Below are positions 42,655 through 52,800 of a DNA stretch of 64,000 nt, piece after piece (within the stretch, counting starts at the first letter, position 1; every line of letters starts with the position of its first letter). The notes below the pieces were generated by a model. That model was given only the letters and a program-made list of their open reading frames with translations. It did no database searches and was not told where the DNA came from. The translations under genes and the position numbers were made by a program. This DNA comes from Rhynchopus euleeides (taxonomy: Eukaryota > Euglenozoa > Diplonemea > Diplonemida > Diplonemidae). The stretch covers positions 868,001 through 932,000 of the forward strand of contig OY723300.1 in the NCBI GenBank assembly GCA_963210315.1, read 5' to 3'.

Positions 42655-42924
42655 ATGATGTCTGCTGTGGATATGATGTTGTACAGACACACGCAACGCC
42701 TCGGTGATTGCGTGAAATCAACACGACAGCAGGGAAAATCACTCCAACACGAAATCGACAAAACCGCTTCAGCTCCGCAGGGCAGGGACAGCGCCTCTTC
42801 TGATGCACCAACCTTCTGGTCAGCTTGTGTCAGGGGGTTCGCTGGTGCGGAGTCCACAACCAGACATATAGCTTCCCGACCCATCAGGCCGGCAGCACAT
42901 CGGAGGGCGGTGAGGTGGGAGTAG
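42655..42924 (+). CDS. Possible small protein, unknown
   Basis: An 89-codon ORF from Met-Met-Ser-Ala-Val-Asp at 42655, basic, with no signal peptide or recognised motif. CTAACTCTAAC and acceptor-like AGs lie 50-80 bp upstream, similar to other genes here. Coding status is uncertain. Confidence 0.2.
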   Translation: MMSAVDMMLYRHTQRLGDCVKSTRQQGKSLQHEIDKTASAPQGRDSASSDAPTFWSACVRGFAGAESTTRHIASRPIRPAAHRRAVRWE

Positions 42925-43203
42925 GGTGCCGTGGTGCGTGGGGCAACAAGGAGCCGTGTGTGGGTGGGGGGTGGGGGTGCAAAGGAATGAGTCTTTGAGG
43001 AGGCAAGGGCCGCACGGTGGAGCTAACGAGAACATAAGATGATAAGGTCAACACAGAACTCGAAAAAAAAAGCAGCAACGACAGGGAGAGGCCTGTAGGT
43101 GTGTGCATTGGACTGTGTATTCTCAAGTTGCTTTTTAGTGTTGTTGTCGGCAGCGTCCACCACCCTCCCGCCAGGCTGATCACCTGTTCGACTGTTTTCT
43201 GAG

Positions 43204-46200
43204 ATGCACGGAGCACTGCGTGTTGCGGTGCTGGCGGCCCTCCTGGGCAGTGCCAGCGCACAGATCTGCTGCATGGCGATGCCGCAGTGCCCCAGCGGGT
43301 ACGTGTCCACACTGGACAAGTGCCAGGACGGGGAGAGCAAGGAGGAGTGCCTGACGGTGCACATGTGCTGCAAGACGGTGCACTGCCGTGCGGTGACCGA
43401 CTTCTGTGCCAACCAGGGCCCTGCGTGTGGCGACGGGCTGGAGAAGTGCAAGTCGGGCTACACGTGCACAGCTGACCCCACCTGCACCACCAAGGACTGC
43501 AAGCAGTGCTGTGTGCGTGACGAGACGAAGCCGCCTGCACCCACCCCTGCACCCACGAAGTGCACGCCGTACACACCGCCTGGCATCTGCATCGCACAGG
43601 AGGGGTGGTGCTGGGACCACGGCAAGTGCCAGTGCGTGCAGAGCCTCGCAACGCCGTGCACGAAGAACCCCTGCGACACGGAGAAGTGCGACCCTGGCTA
43701 CGTGTGCGAGCCGAGCTACTGTGGCGGGTGCAACCACCGCTGTGTGATTGACGAGACGAAGCCGCCTGCACCCACCCCTGCACCCAAGTGTGACGACGCG
43801 ACGGAGCCCCTCGAGTGCAAGATCCCTGGCGAGTGCCACAACGTGAAGGAGTGCAAGTGCGGCCAGTACCCCCCCGTGCGCTGTGCCGAGAACCCGTGCA
43901 ACCTGGTGGACTGCAAGCCTGGCTACGTGTGCGAGGCGAGCTACTGCGGTGGGTGCCACGCCCGCTGCATTGCTGAGGGGTCGAAGACGCCTGTTCCTGT
44001 TGTGGAGCCGAAGGGCTGCCGTCTGGGGTGTGGCAGCTTCGTGCCTGTCGGGTGGCGTGGGGCGGACGAGGGGAGGAACGCCTGCAACACGTGCTCGTGC
44101 GAGGCGGACAAGCCGCTTGCCTGCACTGAGATCGCATGCCAGGGGACGTCTGGGTGCCCGTGCACACTTCTCTGCGGCACGGTTGTGAAGGACCAGTGGC
44201 GTGGGCAGGACGAGGGGTCGAACGAGTGCAACACGTGCAAGTGCATGAACGGTGGGCTTGCCTGTACCAAGATCGGGTGCCCCGACAAGCCGTGTGACAC
44301 GAAGCCGCCTGCACCTACCCCTGCACCCATCTGCTGCATGGCGATGCCGCAGTGCCCCAGCGGGTACGTGTCCACACTGGACAAGTGCCAGGACGGGGAG
44401 AGCAAGGAGGAGTGCCTGACGGTGCACATGTGCTGCAAGACGGTGCACTGCCGTGCGGTGACCGACTTCTGTGCCAACCAGGGCCCTGCGTGTGGCGACG
44501 GGCTGGAGAAGTGCAAGTCGGGCTACACATGCACAGCTGACCCCACCTGCACCACCAAGGACTGCAAGCAGTGCTGTGTGCGTGACGAGACGAAGCCGCC
44601 TGCACCCACCCCGACGCCCGAGTGTGACGATGCGACGGAGCCCCTCGAGTGCAAGATCCCTGGCGAGTGCTACAACGTGAAGGAGTGCAAGTGCGGCCAG
44701 TACCCCCCCGTGCGCTGTGCCGAGAACCCGTGCAACCTGGTGGACTGCAAGCCTGGCTACGTGTGTGAGGCGAGCTACTGCGGTGGGTGCCACGCCCGCT
44801 GCATTGCTGAGGGGTCGAAGACGCCTGTGCCTGTTGTGGAGCCGAAGGGCTGCCGTCTGGGGTGTGGCAGCTTCGTGCCTGTCGGGTGGCGTGGGGCGGA
44901 CGAGGGGAAGAACTCCTGCAACACGTGCTCGTGTGAGGCGGACAAGACGCTTGCCTGCACTGAGATCGCATGCCAGGGGACGTCTGGGTGCCCGTGCACA
45001 CTCCGCTGCGGGACCGTTGTGAAGGACCAGTGGCGTGGGCAGGACGAGGGGTCGAACGAGTGCAACACGTGCCAGTGCCTGAACGGTGGGCTGTCGTGCA
45101 CCAGGATCGCGTGCAAGGACAAGCCGTGTGACACGAAGCCGCCTGCACCTACCCCTGCACCCATCTGCTGCATGGCGATGCCGCAGTGCCCCAGCGGGTA
45201 CGTGTCCACACTGGACAAGTGCCAGGACGGGGAGAGCAAGGAGGAGTGCCTGACGGTGCACATGTGCTGCAAGACGGTGCACTGCCGTGCGGTGACCGAC
45301 TTCTGTGCCAACCAGGGCCCTGCGTGTGGCGACGGGCTGGAGAAGTGCAAGTCGGGCTACACATGCACAGCTGACCCCACCTGCACCACCAAGGACTGCA
45401 AGCAGTGCTGTGTGCGTGACGAGACGAAGCCGCCTGCACCCACCCCGACGCCCGAGTGTGACGATGCGACGGAGCCCCTCGAGTGCAAGATCCCTGGCGA
45501 GTGCTACAACGTGAAGGAGTGCAAGTGCGGCCAGTACCCCCCCGTGCGCTGTGCCGAGAACCCGTGCAACCTGGTGGACTGCAAGCCTGGCTACGTGTGT
45601 GAGGCGAGCTACTGCGGTGGGTGCCACGCCCGCTGCATTGCTGAGGGGTCGAAGACGCCTGTGCCTGTTGTGGAGCCGAAGGGCTGCCGTCTGGGGTGTG
45701 GCAGCTTCGTGCCTGTCGGGTGGCGTGGGGCGGACGAGGGGAAGAACTCCTGCAACACGTGCTCGTGTGAGGCGGACAAGACGCTTGCCTGCACTGAGAT
45801 CGCATGCCAGGGGACGTCTGGGTGCCCGTGCACACTCCGCTGCGGGACCGTTGTGAAGGACCAGTGGCGTGGGCAGGACGAGGGGTCGAACGAGTGCAAC
45901 ACGTGCCAGTGCCTGAACGGTGGGCTGTCGTGCACCAGGATCGCGTGCAAGGACAAGCCGTGTGACACGAAGCCGCCTGCACCTACCCCTGCACCCATCT
46001 GCTGCATGGCGATGCCGCAGTGCCCCAGCGGGTACGTGTCCACACTGGACAAGTGCCAGGACGGGGAGAGCAAGGAGGAGTGCCTGACGGTGCACATGTG
46101 CTGCAAGACGGTGCACTGCCGTGCGGTGACCGACTTCTGCGCCAACCAGGGCCCTGCGTGTGGCGACGGGCTGGAGAAGTGTAAGTCGGGCTACACATGC

Positions 46201-47862
46201 ACAGCTGACCCCACCTGCACCACCAAGGACTGCAAGCAGTGCTGTGTGCGTGACGAGACGAAGCCGCCTGCACCCACCCCGACGCCCAAGTGTGACGACG
46301 CGACGGAGCCCCTCGAGTGCAAGAACGAGAACGAGTGCTACAACGTGAAGGAGTGCAAGTGCGGGCCGTACCCTCTCGTCCGCTGCCTGCAGAACCCGTG
46401 CAACATGGTGAAGTGCAGTTCTGGCTACGTGTGTGAGGACACGTACTGCGGTGGGTGCCACGCCCGCTGCATTGCTGACGGGTCGAAGACGCCTGTGCCT
46501 GTTGTGGAGCCGAAGGGCTGCCGTCTGGGGTGTGGCAGCTTCGTGCCTGTCGGGTGGCGTGGGGCGGACGAGGGGAAGAACTCCTGCAACACGTGCTCGT
46601 GTGAGGCGGACAAGACGCTTGCCTGCACTGAGATCGCATGCCAGGGGACCTCTGGGTGCCCGTGCACACTCCGCTGCGGGACCGTTGTGAAGGACCAGTG
46701 GCGTGGGCAGGACGAGGGGTCGAACGAGTGCAACACGTGCCAGTGCCTGAACGGTGGGCTGTCGTGCACCAGGAAGGCGTGCAAGGACAAGCCGTGTGAC
46801 ACGAAGCCGCCTGCACCTACCCCTGCACCCACGAAGTGCGACCGCTACACGGAGCCAGTTGAGTGCAAGAACAAGGGTGAGTGCTACAACGCCAACGAGT
46901 GCAAGTGTGGTGAGTACGGGACTGCGATGTGCCTTGTGGACCCTTGCATGACGGAGAAGTGCGACACCGGGTTTACCTGCGTCTCGAGCTACTGTGGCGG
47001 GTGCAACCACCGTTGCGTGCGTGACGAGACGAAGCCTCCTGCACCTACCCCTGCACCCATCTGCTGCATGGCGATGCCGCAGTGCCCCAGCGGGTACGTG
47101 TCCACACTGGACAAGTGCCAGGACGGGGAGAGCAAGGAAGAGTGCCTGACGGTGCACATGTGCTGCAAGACGGTGCACTGCCGTGCGGTGACCGACTTCT
47201 GTGCCAACCAGGGCCCTGCGTGTGGCGACGGGCTGGAGAAGTGCAAGTCGGGCTACACATGCACAGCTGACCCCACCTGCACCACCAAGGACTGCAAGCA
47301 GTGCTGTGTGCGTGACGAGACGAAGCCGCCTGCACCCACCCCGACGCCCAAGTGTGACGACGCGACGGAGCCCCTCGAGTGCAAGAACGAGAACGAGTGC
47401 TACAACGTGGCGGAGTGCAAGTGCGGGCCGTACCCTCTCGTCCGCTGCCTGCAGAACCCGTGCAACATGGTGAAGTGCAGTTCTGGCTACGTGTGTGAGG
47501 ACACGTACTGCGGTGGGTGCCACGCCCGCTGTGTCGCGCAGAAGACGAAGCCGCCTGCACCCACCTCTGCACCCACACCTGTGCCGGAGACGCTCCCCTT
47601 CTGTGCCCTGCAGGGCCCGACGTGCGGTCGCTTCTCCCCCAGGTGCAAGCGCGGGTACGCGTGCCTTGCCGACCCGACGTGTGACCGTGAGACGGAGAAG
47701 TGCGACCGCTGCTGCTGCGCCCTGCCCCAGTGCAAGCCTGGGTACAGGCTGCGCCGTCGCCGCTCCGAGTGCAGGGACAAGGCTACCGAGCGGGGCCTCT
47801 GCTACGAGGTGAAGAACAGCTGCGGCTCCTTCGTGTGCCAGAAGCCGCGCCGCTGGAACTGA
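43204..47862 (+). CDS. Giant secreted Cys-rich repeat protein 1
   Basis: 1552 aa. A signal peptide (Leu-Arg-Val-Ala-Val-Leu-Ala-Ala-Leu-Leu, cleavage likely after Ala-Ser-Ala near residue 19) leads into repeats starting at 43264, 44329, 45163, 45997 and 47059. The standard unit is 278 aa (834 bp). Module M1 (~97 aa) starts Ile-Cys-Cys-Met-Ala-Met. M2 (~65 aa) ends Cys-Gly-Gly-Cys-His-Ala-Arg-Cys. M3 has two Cys-Asn-Thr-Cys-x-Cys...Cys-Thr-x-x-x-Cys blocks resembling the pacifastin pattern. Pro-Pro-Ala-Pro-Thr-Pro linkers join them. Extra M2-like modules (Cys-Thr-Pro-Tyr and Cys-Asp-Arg-Tyr types) occur in units 1 and 4. A unique basic Cys-rich domain closes the protein. Likely disulphide-rich extracellular matrix, wall or adhesive material; no family assigned. 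Confidence 0.85.
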   Translation: MHGALRVAVLAALLGSASAQICCMAMPQCPSGYVSTLDKCQDGESKEECLTVHMCCKTVHCRAVTDFCANQGPACGDGLEKCKSGYTCTADPTCTTKDCKQCCVRDETKPPAPTPAPTKCTPYTPPGICIAQEGWCWDHGKCQCVQSLATPCTKNPCDTEKCDPGYVCEPSYCGGCNHRCVIDETKPPAPTPAPKCDDATEPLECKIPGECHNVKECKCGQYPPVRCAENPCNLVDCKPGYVCEASYCGGCHARCIAEGSKTPVPVVEPKGCRLGCGSFVPVGWRGADEGRNACNTCSCEADKPLACTEIACQGTSGCPCTLLCGTVVKDQWRGQDEGSNECNTCKCMNGGLACTKIGCPDKPCDTKPPAPTPAPICCMAMPQCPSGYVSTLDKCQDGESKEECLTVHMCCKTVHCRAVTDFCANQGPACGDGLEKCKSGYTCTADPTCTTKDCKQCCVRDETKPPAPTPTPECDDATEPLECKIPGECYNVKECKCGQYPPVRCAENPCNLVDCKPGYVCEASYCGGCHARCIAEGSKTPVPVVEPKGCRLGCGSFVPVGWRGADEGKNSCNTCSCEADKTLACTEIACQGTSGCPCTLRCGTVVKDQWRGQDEGSNECNTCQCLNGGLSCTRIACKDKPCDTKPPAPTPAPICCMAMPQCPSGYVSTLDKCQDGESKEECLTVHMCCKTVHCRAVTDFCANQGPACGDGLEKCKSGYTCTADPTCTTKDCKQCCVRDETKPPAPTPTPECDDATEPLECKIPGECYNVKECKCGQYPPVRCAENPCNLVDCKPGYVCEASYCGGCHARCIAEGSKTPVPVVEPKGCRLGCGSFVPVGWRGADEGKNSCNTCSCEADKTLACTEIACQGTSGCPCTLRCGTVVKDQWRGQDEGSNECNTCQCLNGGLSCTRIACKDKPCDTKPPAPTPAPICCMAMPQCPSGYVSTLDKCQDGESKEECLTVHMCCKTVHCRAVTDFCANQGPACGDGLEKCKSGYTCTADPTCTTKDCKQCCVRDETKPPAPTPTPKCDDATEPLECKNENECYNVKECKCGPYPLVRCLQNPCNMVKCSSGYVCEDTYCGGCHARCIADGSKTPVPVVEPKGCRLGCGSFVPVGWRGADEGKNSCNTCSCEADKTLACTEIACQGTSGCPCTLRCGTVVKDQWRGQDEGSNECNTCQCLNGGLSCTRKACKDKPCDTKPPAPTPAPTKCDRYTEPVECKNKGECYNANECKCGEYGTAMCLVDPCMTEKCDTGFTCVSSYCGGCNHRCVRDETKPPAPTPAPICCMAMPQCPSGYVSTLDKCQDGESKEECLTVHMCCKTVHCRAVTDFCANQGPACGDGLEKCKSGYTCTADPTCTTKDCKQCCVRDETKPPAPTPTPKCDDATEPLECKNENECYNVAECKCGPYPLVRCLQNPCNMVKCSSGYVCEDTYCGGCHARCVAQKTKPPAPTSAPTPVPETLPFCALQGPTCGRFSPRCKRGYACLADPTCDRETEKCDRCCCALPQCKPGYRLRRRRSECRDKATERGLCYEVKNSCGSFVCQKPRRWN

Positions 47863-49825
47863 ACGTGATACCTTCCTCAGCGTGACCCGCGCTGCCATTC
47901 CTCCTCCCTCCTCCCCCACACCCCACCCCCCTTTTAGTCCGCATTTATTTTCCCCGCACACGTCGATGTTGTTTTGTGTTTTAGGATTGTGTTCCTACCC
48001 GGGGGTGCTTTGCTCGTGTGATGCAGATCGAGAAGGGGCGGGCATGCTGGACGGTCTGCTCTTCCCGGCAGGCTGACCGCTGACACCCGACCCCTGTACG
48101 ACACGTCCCCTGCACGGCACCCCCTCCCACCCTTCCCTGCTGGTGCTTGCGCCTCCTTTGCGCATCGCTTGCCCTCCCCGCACCACTCATCTGCGCCCCA
48201 AGTGTCGTCGGCGTGCTGTGTGATCTCCTGCCGGGTGTGTTGCCTTATGCGGCTGTGCTCTGCCACCGCCACATGTCGCACCGCGCCTCTGTGCTGCGGA
48301 TCGCACCGCACGCTGCGGCTCTTGTTGCTGATGAGCGCTATGTCCACGTGCCCCTTCTCTGACGAATGCCGTTTAGCAATGCGCATCATGACATCCAACA
48401 ATGCCATGACACCTGCCCGCAAGCACCCCGCCACACGGGCTGCCTGCCGGGTAGAGCGCACATGCGGCTCTCGGCCCTCTTTCTTGCTGACCCTTTCGCC
48501 ACCCAGGGTGTCCTGGGTGGGGCAGCAGCATGCACAGCAGCAGTTTGCGCAAGCAAGCGGACCCACACCACCAGCTGCTGTTACGCTGTGGGGGTGTTTC
48601 CCTCGCCCCTGTTCCTTCCCGGGATGGGGTTTTGATTGTCTATCATCGTCAGGCTGTGTGCCGAGCAACGAGGTGTCTGCACAGACACAGACGCACAGCA
48701 CTGCCTGCAGGAGATCCGCACGCTGTGTGACACAGTGTGCATGGTAGAACCTGCAGTGGTGCAGATGTACCACCCTCTCTTGCGACGCACACGGCTGGGG
48801 CACTGCCACCCAAGAGGCAGCCATCCAGTTCATCCCATGGATTGGAGGACAAGCCACTTGTGCACAAACCACACCCAACATGTGTTCCTTTCCTTTCTTC
48901 CTTCCTTCCTCCCTTCCTCCACCCCCTTCCTTTCCCTCCCAGTTGTTGTTGTCCGCAAACCCCAACCCCCCCCACCCCACACCCCCATTTAGTATTCAAG
49001 CGGCCCCCCGAGTCCAACGTACTCACGCCAGTCTTCTGACGCTGCTCCACTGCGCCTGGCTGTGTTTGATATCTTCGAACAGGACCAGGTGCGGCAGGCC
49101 TGCAGCCAGCAACCCTGAGCTACGCACGACACACAGGAAGAGCCCTGCACCACACGCCTGCCCAGCCTTGTGCAGCCGCTGTCTCGGCCACCCCTGTGTA
49201 TCGCCTGCCGGTTGCGGGTGGGGTGTATGATGCCCTTGCGCAATGCATGCCCCCGAGGTGGGATGGGGATGGAGATGCTTCGTTTTGTTCGCGCTACACA
49301 CTGCCACGGGCACCAGGGTTGGCAATCACAATGCCCTCGTGGTGGGACGCCTTGTGCCTTCCTGGTGTGCTGTCGCCGTGTTGAGGATTCTCCTCAGAGA
49401 CGCCTCCGGCGGCCCGGGCAGCAGTGGGTCTCTCATCTGCTGCCTGGAACGCCGGATTGTTGTTGCGCATCATTTTTTGACGACAGGCATGGCCACTTCG
49501 CGACACCGCCACACCCTCGTGGGGGTGGTATCGTGATGACACTGGCTCTGCCTGTTGGCTGTGTTCCCTTCCAGGCCTGCCAGGCACCGTGGGCGTGTTT
49601 GTGCCGGCATGTCCTGTGGGATAGAATGCCACCGGGTTTGTGGGTTGTTCAGCGTGGCTTACCACTCGGTTCTTCGAGGGAATGTGCCCTGTCCCCCTGT
49701 CCCTCCGTCCTGGAGGTGTCGTGCACTGTATTGATGTTCCTTCGCGTGTGCTGCACTGACCCACCACACATCACGCATCCACCACCCTCCCGCCAGGCTG
49801 ATCACCTGTTCGACTGTTTTCTGAG
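47863..49825. other. Spacer 1 of the Cys-rich gene array (1963 bp)
   Basis: Nearly identical to 56606-58568, with only isolated substitutions seen near 49026 and 49071. Its first ~520 bp also match 62619-63138 after the third gene. ORFs on both strands lack ATG-based, conserved coding character. The final ~48 bp are the leader shared by all three genes. Confidence 0.8.
49778..49825 (+). promoter_or_regulatory. Leader shared by all three Cys-rich genes
   Basis: The ~48 bp before the ATG (starting TCCACCACCCTCCCGCC, ending CTGAG) are identical at 43156-43203, 49778-49825 and 58521-58568. Upstream of it, gene 1 has unrelated DNA, so this marks the duplication boundary and probably contains the 5' UTR. 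Confidence 0.5.
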
Positions 49826-52800
49826 ATGCACGGAGCACTGCGTGTTGCGGTGCTGGCGGCCCTCCTGGGCAGTGCCAGCGCACAGATCTGCTGCATGGCG
49901 ATGCCGCAGTGCCCCAGCGGGTACGTGTCCACACTGGACAAGTGCCAGGACGGGGAGAGCAAGGAGGAGTGCCTGACGGTGCACATGTGCTGCAAGACGG
50001 TGCACTGCCGTGCGGTGACCGACTTCTGCGCCAACCAGGGCCCTGCGTGTGGCGACGGGCTGGAGAAGTGCAAGTCGGGCTACACGTGCACAGCTGACCC
50101 CACCTGCACCACCAAGGACTGCAAGCAGTGCTGTGTGCGTGACGAGACGAAGCCGCCTGCACCCACCCCGACGCCCAAGTGTGACGACGCGACGGAGCCC
50201 CTCGAGTGCAAGAACGAGAACGAGTGCTACAACGTGGCGGAGTCCAAGTGCGGGCCGTACCCTCTCGTCCGCTGCCTGCAGAACCCGTGCAACATGGTGA
50301 AGTGCAGTTCTGGCTACGTGTGTGAGGACACGTACTGCGGTGGGTGCCACGCCCGCTGTGTCGCGCAGAAGACGAAGCCGCCTGCACCCACCCCTGCACC
50401 CACGAAGTGCACGCCGTACACACCGCCTGGCATCTGCATCGCACAGGAGGGGTGGTGCTGGGACCACGGCAAGTGCCAGTGCGTGCAGAGCCTCGCAACG
50501 CCGTGCACGAAGAACCCCTGCGACACGGAGAAGTGCGACCCTGGCTACGTGTGCGAGCCGAGCTACTGTGGCGGGTGCAACCACCGCTGTGCGATTGACG
50601 AGACGAAGCCGCCTGCACCCACCCCTGCACCCAAGTGTGACGACGCGACGGAGCCCCTCGAGTGCAAGATCCCTGGCGAGTGCTACAACGTGAAGGAGTG
50701 CAAGTGCGGCCAGTACCCCCCCGTGCGCTGTGCCGAGAACCCGTGCAACCTGGTGGACTGCAAGCCTGGCTACGTGTGTGAGGCGAGCTACTGCGGTGGG
50801 TGCCACGCCCGCTGCATTGCTGAGGGGTTGAAGACGCCTGTTCCTGTTGTGGAGCCGAAGGGCTGCCGTCTGGGGTGTGGCAGCTTCGTGCCTGTCGGGT
50901 GGCGTGGGGCGGACGAGGGGAAGAACTCCTGCAACACGTGCTCGTGTGAGGCGGACAAGACGCTTGCCTGCACTGAGATCGCATGCCAGGGGACCTCTGG
51001 GTGCTCGTGCACACTCCGCTGCGGGACCGTTGTGAAGGACCAGTGGCGTGGGCAGGACGAGGGGTCGAACGAGTGCAACACGTGCCAGTGCCTGAACGGT
51101 GGGCTGTCGTGCACCAGGAAGGCGTGCAAGGACAAGCCGTGTGACACGAAGCCGCCTGCACCTACCCCTGCACCCATCTGCTGCATGGCGATGCCGCAGT
51201 GCCCCAGCGGGTACGTGTCCACACTGGACAAGTGCCAGGACGGGGAGAGCAAGGAGGAGTGCCTGACGGTGCACATGTGCTGCAAGACGGTGCACTGCCG
51301 TGCGGTGACCGACTTCTGCGCCAACCAGGGCCCTGCGTGTGGCGACGGGCTGGAGAAGTGTAAGTCGGGCTACACATGCACAGCTGACCCCACCTGCACC
51401 ACCAAGGACTGCAAGCAGTGCTGTGTGCGTGACGAGACGAAGCCGCCTGCACCCACCCCGACGCCCAAGTGTGACGACGCGACGGAGCCCCTCGAGTGCA
51501 AGAACGAGAACGAGTGCTACAACGTGAAGGAGTGCAAGTGCGGGCCGTACCCTCTCGTCCGCTGCCTGCAGAACCCGTGCAACATGGTGAAGTGCAGTTC
51601 TGGCTACGTGTGTGAGGACACGTACTGCGGTGGGTGCCACGCCCGCTGCATTGCTGAGGGGTCGAAGACGCCTGTGCCTGTTGTGGAGCCGAAGGGCTGC
51701 CGTCTGGGGTGTGGCAGCTTCGTGCCTGTCGGGTGGCGCGGCGCGGACGAGGGGAAGAACTCCTGCAACACGTGCTCGTGTGAGGCGGACAAGACACTCG
51801 TCTGCACTAAGATCGCATGCCAGGGGACGTCTGGGTGCTCGTGCACACTCCGCTGCGGGACCGTTGTGAAGGACCAGTGGCGTGGGGAGGACGAGGGGTC
51901 GAACGAGTGCAACACGTGCCAGTGCCTGAACGGTGGGCTGTCGTGCACCAGGAAGGCGTGCAAGGACAAGCCGTGTGACACGAAGCCGCCTGCACCTACC
52001 CCTGCACCCATCTGCTGCATGGCGATGCCGCAGTGCCCCAGCGGGTACGTGTCCACACTGGACAAGTGCCAGGACGGGGAGAGCAAGGAGGAGTGCCTGA
52101 CGGTGCACATGTGCTGCAAGACGGTGCACTGCCGTGCGGTGACCGACTTCTGCGCCAACCAGGGCCCTGCGTGTGCCGACGGGCTGGAGAAGTGTAAGTC
52201 GGGCTACACATGCACAGCTGACCCCACCTGCACCACCAAGGACTGCAAGCAGTGCTGTGTGCGTGACGAGACGAAGCCGCCTGCACCCACCCCGACGCCC
52301 AAGTGTGACGACGCGACGGAGCCCCTCGAGTGCAAGAACGAGAACGAGTGCTACAACGTGAAGGAGTGCAAGTGCGGGCCGTACCCTCTCGTCCGCTGCC
52401 TGCAGAACCCGTGCAACATGGTGAAGTGCAGTTCTGGCTACGTGTGTGAGGACACGTACTGCGGTGGGTGCCACGCCCGCTGCATTGCTGAGGGGTCGAA
52501 GACGCCTGTGCCTGTTGTGGAGCCGAAGGGCTGCCGTCTGGGGTGTGGCAGCTTCGTGCCTGTCGGGTGGCGCGGCGCGGACGAGGGGAAGAACTCCTGC
52601 AACACGTGCTCGTGTGAGGCGGACAAGACACTCGTCTGCACTAAGATCGCATGCCAGGGGACGTCTGGGTGCTCGTGCACACTCCGCTGCGGGACCGTTG
52701 TGAAGGACCAGTGGCGTGGGGAGGACGAGGGGTCGAACGAGTGCAACACGTGCCAGTGCCTGAACGGTGGGCTGTCGTGCACCAGGAAGGCGTGCAAGGA

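Larger units (their letters stand above)
41292..43155. other. Long intergenic region
   Basis: About 1.9 kb, G-run rich at first, with no recognised gene. It holds a ~50-bp direct repeat (41994-42043 and 42152-42198), several CTAAC/pyrimidine/AG stretches near 42530-42600, and a short ORF at 42655-42924. Only the last ~48 bp before 43204 match the leaders of the other Cys-rich genes. Confidence 0.4.

Noticed and set aside
43264-47060. CRISPR-like or satellite interpretation of the 834-bp repeats
   Set aside because: Units are far too long, coding, and without unique spacers; they are protein modules.
48169-48747. A 192-codon plus-strand ORF in spacer 1
   Set aside because: It starts with TTG, not ATG, has no domain, and is broken in spacer 3.
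47934-48980. A 348-codon minus-strand ORF in spacer 1 (repeated at 56677-57723)
   Set aside because: Conservation between spacers 1 and 2 is just recent duplication. In spacer 3 a 25-bp deletion near 63025 and the U6 insertion break the frame, and the N-terminal part is low complexity.
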